Source: an uncultured Ruminococcus sp.
GTDB lineage: Bacteria; Bacillota; Clostridia; Oscillospirales; Acutalibacteraceae
Length of the DNA: 8,420 nucleotides
Reading direction: 5' to 3'
NCBI GenBank assembly: GCA_902797065.1
Contig: CADBRK010000130.1
Location: 1 to 8,420, forward strand
Shown: one piece after another, positions 5,565-8,420 of the stretch
Layout: each line of letters opens with the position of its first letter
Position numbering within the stretch: the stretch's first letter is position 1
The notes under the pieces: model-generated
What the model saw: only the letters and a program-made list of their open reading frames with translations
The model's database searches: none
Told to the model about the DNA's origin: nothing
Translations under genes and position numbers: made by a program

Positions 5565-5987
5565 ATGTTGGAAAAATTTTTTATACTGAAAGATCAATAT
5601 AATAAACTGATGTATGAGCGTTACGGGAAAGTTGATTCGCTTAATAAAGCTTTGCTGGTCACGTGGTTCATTACCGGATTTTTGAATCTGTTTTTTCACA
5701 GTATTCTTGTGGGGTTCATTGTTCCTGCGTTCTTTTTTCTGGCGGTATTCAGATTTATGTCAAAAAATACCGTGCAAAGATTGGCAGAGAACAGAAGATA
5801 CAAAAAATATGCGGATAAAATATCGGCATTTTTCAAGATACAATATAAACGTATCGCCGAATATAAAACGCACAGATATTATAAGTGCAGTAACTGTAAA
5901 GCGTACATCAGAGTACCCGCAAAAAAAGGAAAACACACCATTTCGTGCCCGAAGTGCGGGAAGGAATTCGACGTAAAAGTAAGGTAA
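5565..5987 (+). CDS. Membrane protein with C-terminal zinc ribbon, function unknown
   Basis: A 140-residue protein in two parts. A hydrophobic hairpin of two helices lies at about residues 28-45 and 46-64. A basic, tyrosine-rich linker follows (FRFMSKNTVQRLAENRRYKK, 62-81), then KTHRYYKCSNCKAYIRVPAK (101-120) and a second Cys pair at CPKC (128-131). The four cysteines (108, 111, 128, 131) form a typical CxxC..CxxC zinc ribbon facing the cytoplasm by the positive-inside rule. Small proteins with the same SKN..RxxEN and HRYYKC features occur in many clostridia as I recall, but none has a role I know. ATG 5565 follows GGAAGG (5550-5555) by 9 bases. No promoter is visible, so it may depend on read-through from citrate synthase. 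It is followed by a clear terminator. The zinc site is inferred from the motif. Confidence 0.82.
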   Translation: MLEKFFILKDQYNKLMYERYGKVDSLNKALLVTWFITGFLNLFFHSILVGFIVPAFFFLAVFRFMSKNTVQRLAENRRYKKYADKISAFFKIQYKRIAEYKTHRYYKCSNCKAYIRVPAKKGKHTISCPKCGKEFDVKVR

Positions 5988-5988
5988 C

Positions 5989-6030
5989 ACTATAACCAAA
6001 ACAATACCACAATGTTTGTATAGTTTTTTT
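5989..6030 (+). terminator. Rho-independent terminator after the zinc-ribbon gene
   Basis: ACTATA (5989-5994) pairs with TATAGT (6019-6024), continued by AAACA / TGTTT (5998-6002 / 6012-6016) across a small internal bulge, and is followed by a run of seven T at 6024-6030. It begins two bases after the stop codon. Confidence 0.65.
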
Positions 6031-6065
6031 AAAAGAAAAATCTGTTATTAATCGCCCGGAAGTTG

Positions 6066-6071
6066 TATAAT
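6066..6071 (+). promoter_or_regulatory. -10 element of the DUF5677-like gene
   Basis: A perfect TATAAT preceded by TG lies about 40 bases before the ATG at 6112. No good -35 is found at the expected distance (around 6043-6049, TGTTAT), so the promoter is likely but may be weak or need help. Confidence 0.5.
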
Positions 6072-6111
6072 AAAAATGTGGAAGCAGATTTTCCGAAGGT
6101 GAGGTGATGGC

Positions 6112-6951
6112 ATGGATTTTTCGCAGCAGGAGCTTGCTGATAACGCTAAGCGATGGCATTATGACGAAGCTAAAGAGATCGTAACAGAATGCGAAAAAAT
6201 GATGCATGATATGGGCGATGTGCCGTCATGCGATTTGTTTTCAAAGGTACTCGGCGAATCGTACTCGAAAGCGATAATCACCACAAAGGAAATACTTACG
6301 CTGCTGTATCACGGTTACCCCGAGGGCGCAATGGCTCTGAGCCGTATTCTGTACGAATCTATGGTTGTTATGCAGTTCTTGTATAAACATAAAGATAAAG
6401 AGGAGCTGCTTGAACGTTATATCGACGATTATGCCGTGAAGGTGTCAAGGGACAGGATTAAATATTACAACTACCTGCTTGAATATTCTCAGAGCGAAGG
6501 TGAGCGGGAACAGGCGCAGCGGCTTAAAGTCGAAGCCCGAAAAGAACATAATAAGCTAAAGGATAAGTACCGGGATTATCTTTCCTATAACCGCCAGGGG
6601 AACTATCTCCACGATTACTGGTGGGTAGGAGATATTCTCCAAAGCCGCAGTTTCAGCGCAATCCAGAACGAAGTTACACTTGAGAATCTAAAAATACTTT
6701 ACGTTCTCTCCTGCTACCGTGCCCATTCCGGAATTGTCGGCAACAGCGTCAGGTTCGGAACGATTTTTGACGAGACGGTTCTCTCAACGAGCGGCAGCCT
6801 GAACGGCTTTGAAATACCGCTGTGTTTTTCTTTTGTATGCTTTGGTATACTGACAGAAATACTGTTCAATACTGTCGGGGCGGAGTGCGGGGAGATAATT
6901 GATAAAATTGAAAAAATAATTACACCTTACGAAGATTGTCTGTATAGATAA
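6112..6951 (+). CDS. DUF5677-like protein of unknown function
   Basis: A complete 279-residue, mostly helical, soluble-looking protein. The block LTLLYHGYPEGAMALSRILY at residues 62-81 followed by ES, with Gly68, Arg78 and Glu82, is the pattern I associate with DUF5677, a family of unknown function found scattered in many bacteria, often in variable regions. Charged helices follow at about 96-160 (with likely coiled-coil character around 128-155), then a Trp-Trp pair (170-171), His205 in CYRAHSG, and a hydrophobic helix at 233-253. ATG 6112 is chosen because AAGGTGAGGTG at 6096-6106 is a strong ribosome site; the ATG at 6107 is in another frame. It has its own -10 element and stands alone between a terminator and a long AT-rich gap. 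No catalytic residues can be assigned. The family call is from memory of the motif, not from a search. Confidence 0.75.
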   Translation: MDFSQQELADNAKRWHYDEAKEIVTECEKMMHDMGDVPSCDLFSKVLGESYSKAIITTKEILTLLYHGYPEGAMALSRILYESMVVMQFLYKHKDKEELLERYIDDYAVKVSRDRIKYYNYLLEYSQSEGEREQAQRLKVEARKEHNKLKDKYRDYLSYNRQGNYLHDYWWVGDILQSRSFSAIQNEVTLENLKILYVLSCYRAHSGIVGNSVRFGTIFDETVLSTSGSLNGFEIPLCFSFVCFGILTEILFNTVGAECGEIIDKIEKIITPYEDCLYR

Positions 6952-7095
6952 TTTAGTTAATCGGTCGCGGACGAAATTTTTTACACATATGGGACAAAGT
7001 ATAAAAAGTGTCGTGTTAAAGAGTTAAAAATCGGTTTTTTCATTGTAATGATAAAAATTAATTATAAAATTGATATAAAAACTTTATTTTTTCTC

Positions 7096-7123
7096 TTGAA
7101 ATTTTGAAAATTATTGATATAAT
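7096..7123 (+). promoter_or_regulatory. Promoter of the small two-helix membrane protein gene
   Basis: TTGAAA (7096-7101) and a perfect TATAAT (7118-7123) are separated by 16 bases in a very AT-rich stretch. The transcript would start near 7130, about 32 bases before the ATG at 7162. The upstream part of the gap, 6952-7095, is also very AT-rich (an UP-element-like setting) and holds no gene that I can support. Confidence 0.65.
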
Positions 7124-7161
7124 AATAGTATAAGGATTTTAATTGAGAGGGGCAAAAGCTT

Positions 7162-7536
7162 ATGAACAAGTATATCAGAAAATTGGGATTCAGAGGATCC
7201 GACGAAATGGAAATGAAGGTAACGCTTCGAGCAATCAAGTATTCATGGCTGTATGTCATGGCATTTATAGCTTGCTGGAGTGTGGTACACGCATTTACAG
7301 ATGAAAGCGGCAGGATACCTTTTGTGCATATCACACTGCTGATAACGGCGTATATGCTTTACTTTGCGTTACAGTGGTTCTTCACCCAGAAGACGGCTCG
7401 CGATACCGAGGAGGCTCATAAAAACAGTAAGCGCCTTTCTTCAAAAGGCAAGGGCAAGAATTCTTATGAGTATGTATATGAGGATGAAGAGGGCAATCAG
7501 TATACCTACGAAGAGGTAGATGCAGACGATAAATAA
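7162..7536 (+). CDS. Small two-helix membrane protein with acidic Tyr-rich tail, function unknown
   Basis: A 124-residue protein. A short cytoplasmic N-terminus with RKLGFRGSDEMEMKV (6-20) leads into two membrane helices, at about 27-45 and 53-74. After the second helix comes a charged linker with KGKGK (95-99) and an acidic tail with alternating tyrosines, YEYVYEDEEGNQYTYEEVD (102-120). The N-terminal half resembles small clostridial proteins with a LGFK..DEMEM opening followed by two helices, which I have no function for. ATG 7162 follows AGAGGGG (7146-7152) by 9 bases. It has its own promoter and a perfect terminator 22 bases after the stop, so it is a single-gene unit. Both termini are probably cytoplasmic. 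I cannot name a domain. Confidence 0.78.
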   Translation: MNKYIRKLGFRGSDEMEMKVTLRAIKYSWLYVMAFIACWSVVHAFTDESGRIPFVHITLLITAYMLYFALQWFFTQKTARDTEEAHKNSKRLSSKGKGKNSYEYVYEDEEGNQYTYEEVDADDK

Positions 7537-7558
7537 TACTTTCGGAAATACACTAAAG

Positions 7559-7591
7559 AGCGGCAGTGATTTTTATACTGCCGCTGTTTTT
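7559..7591 (+). terminator. Strong Rho-independent terminator between 7162-7536 and 7604-8290
   Basis: AGCGGCAGT (7559-7567) and ACTGCCGCT (7577-7585) form a perfect 9-bp stem with a 9-base loop, followed by GTTTTT. It ends only two bases before the ribosome site (GGAGGG, 7594-7599) of the next gene, leaving no room for a promoter between them. Confidence 0.88.
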
Positions 7592-7603
7592 ACGGAGGGA
7601 CAG

Positions 7604-8290
7604 ATGACAAATATAATCAGAACAAAAAAAGGTGGGGCGCCCGGCAAGATTATCGGCAGCATAGTTATCTTGGTGTGGGTGTTCTTCTTATTGAAATTCG
7701 GTATCGGTTATCTGAGTTTCAGAGCGCAATTGAAATCGTACATACCTGTTACCGCAGAGGTTGTAAACACGATAGAACATAAAGATACTGTAACCAATGA
7801 AGAAGGAAGACGTACTACCGAGCGCACATACACGGTAGATATAAAATATATGTATAACGGACTGCCTTATAATCATACATAAAAACTTTCGTCTCGTCCA
7901 AACAGCGAGATGGTGGTGTTTGTAGATCCGTACGACCCTAATCATTACATACGAAAGTCGGACGGTAATAATGATTTATTTGGATTAGTTGGAGTTATAT
8001 TATTTTTTGTATTTGCTACTATTCTAAATATTCCCCGGATTATTCGAATACAGCGCGGGAAACAAAACCTTCTGATTAGCAGACAGCAGTATTATGATAA
8101 TCTTCAGAACGGTACTATCAATACTGCTGAATATGATATATTTAATTCCCGGTCAAGAGCGCAGAGCAATAATAAAGAAGAGAAAACAGGTATAAAAATA
8201 AGCCTGCGAAAGGAGAGTATTCTCCCCAAATTTACGACTGATTTCGACAAGAGCGGTGAGACGATTTTTCTTGATCAACAAAAAAAGTAA
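7604..8290 (+). pseudogene. DUF3592-like membrane protein gene interrupted by an in-frame TAA
   Basis: One reading frame runs from ATG 7604 to the stop at 8288-8290 (228 codons) and is broken once, by TAA at 7880-7882 (codon 93). The two sides are in the same frame and read as one DUF3592-like protein: a helix at about 16-36, an extracytoplasmic beta domain with VTAEVVNTIEHKD (49-61) and YTVDIKYMYNGLPYNHT (76-92), then after the stop SEMVVFVDPYDPNHYIRKS (101-119), a second helix at about 125-143 and a charged tail. The VxVDPxxP end of the domain follows the stop, so the domain itself is split. A second start at ATG 7910 lacks a clear ribosome site. GGAGGG at 7594-7599 is 4 bases before ATG 7604. 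The rest shows no further damage, so the stop may be recent, or a sequencing error. The function of DUF3592 proteins is unknown. Confidence 0.75.
7880..7882 (+). other. Premature in-frame ochre stop in the DUF3592-like gene
   Basis: TAA in the frame of 7604-8290, between ...YNHT and KLSSRPNSEM.... One base change (for example from CAA, GAA or AAA) would restore a full-length frame. It is followed by AAAA, a run of five A in all from 7881, a place where sequencing or replication errors are plausible; a length change there would however also shift the frame, which has not happened. Confidence 0.85.
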
Positions 8291-8294
8291 CAAC

Positions 8295-8339
8295 TTTTCG
8301 GTTTGCCATAAAAAAATACGGCAAACCGAAAATTTTTTT
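8295..8339. terminator. Very strong intrinsic terminator after the DUF3592-like gene
   Basis: A perfect 13-bp stem, TTTTCGGTTTGCC (8295-8307) and GGCAAACCGAAAA (8320-8332), with a 12-base A-rich loop and seven T at 8333-8339. It lies four bases after the stop codon. No comparable T run follows the stem on the minus strand, so it is mainly a plus-strand terminator. Confidence 0.93.
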
Positions 8340-8350
8340 CAAAAAAAGTG

Positions 8351-8379
8351 TTGACAAAACGCGAAAAGCGTGATAATAT
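8351..8379 (+). promoter_or_regulatory. Near-consensus promoter reading out of the window
   Basis: A perfect TTGACA (8351-8356) and TAATAT (8374-8379) are spaced by 17 bases, the same architecture as the MATE promoter. Transcription should start near 8386. The spacer contains a short perfect inverted repeat, ACGC-GAAAA-GCGT (8359-8371). The transcript start carries CTCT..AGAG (about 8390-8400), a possible small hairpin. The gene it drives lies beyond the right edge; a highly expressed gene or a stable RNA would fit but cannot be seen. Confidence 0.75.
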
Positions 8380-8420
8380 AGATAAGCACTCTTAAAGAGA
8401 GCGCACGCACGACGACAAAA

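Noticed and set aside
7910..8290. Separate gene starting at ATG 7910
   Set aside because: There is no convincing ribosome site, the start cuts through a conserved domain, and the upstream codons in the same frame continue the family sequence; one interrupted gene is simpler.

Overview
This looks like a piece of a low-to-moderate GC Firmicutes chromosome, most likely a gut or rumen clostridium of the Ruminococcus / Oscillospiraceae type. That is inferred from the gene families (DUF6512, a clostridial citrate synthase, small Zn-ribbon and Cys-rich membrane proteins), from strong AGGAGG-like ribosome sites with GTG starts, from TTGACA/TATAAT promoters, and from CTCCCTC..GAGGGAG palindromic repeats between genes. 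I cannot name the species. There is no phage, IS, CRISPR, tRNA or rRNA gene in the window.

Layout. (1) 2-661 (+): the end of a type IV pilus / type II secretion inner-membrane protein (PilC/GspF), followed by a terminator. (2) 785-1384 (+): a DUF6512-type membrane protein with a terminator-like hairpin in its first codons; its 3' end overlaps by 39 bp the end of (3) a convergent MATE efflux transporter (2680-1346, -), which has a near-consensus promoter. (4) 2708-3287: a long intergenic region filled with palindromic repeats, including two copies of a ~95-bp unit. (5) 3288-3449 (+): a very small Cys-rich membrane protein. (6) 3594-4055 (+): a MarR regulator whose promoter carries two identical 11-bp palindromes, probably its own operators. 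(7) 4114-5493 (+): a complete citrate synthase with its own promoter. (8) 5565-5987 (+): a membrane protein with a C-terminal zinc ribbon, then a terminator. (9) 6112-6951 (+): a DUF5677-like protein. (10) 7162-7536 (+): a small two-helix membrane protein, with a perfect terminator. (11) 7604-8290 (+): a DUF3592-like membrane gene interrupted by one in-frame TAA, with a very strong terminator. (12) 8351-8379: a near-consensus promoter firing out of the right edge.

Most genes here look like separate transcription units with their own promoter and terminator, not one operon. The only clear metabolic function is citrate synthase (oxaloacetate + acetyl-CoA to citrate, in such anaerobes usually the entry to glutamate synthesis). 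I found no convincing new multi-gene system. The most unusual points are the in-frame stop in the DUF3592 gene, the terminator-like hairpin inside the DUF6512 coding region, the repeat cluster, and the twin MarR-type operators.
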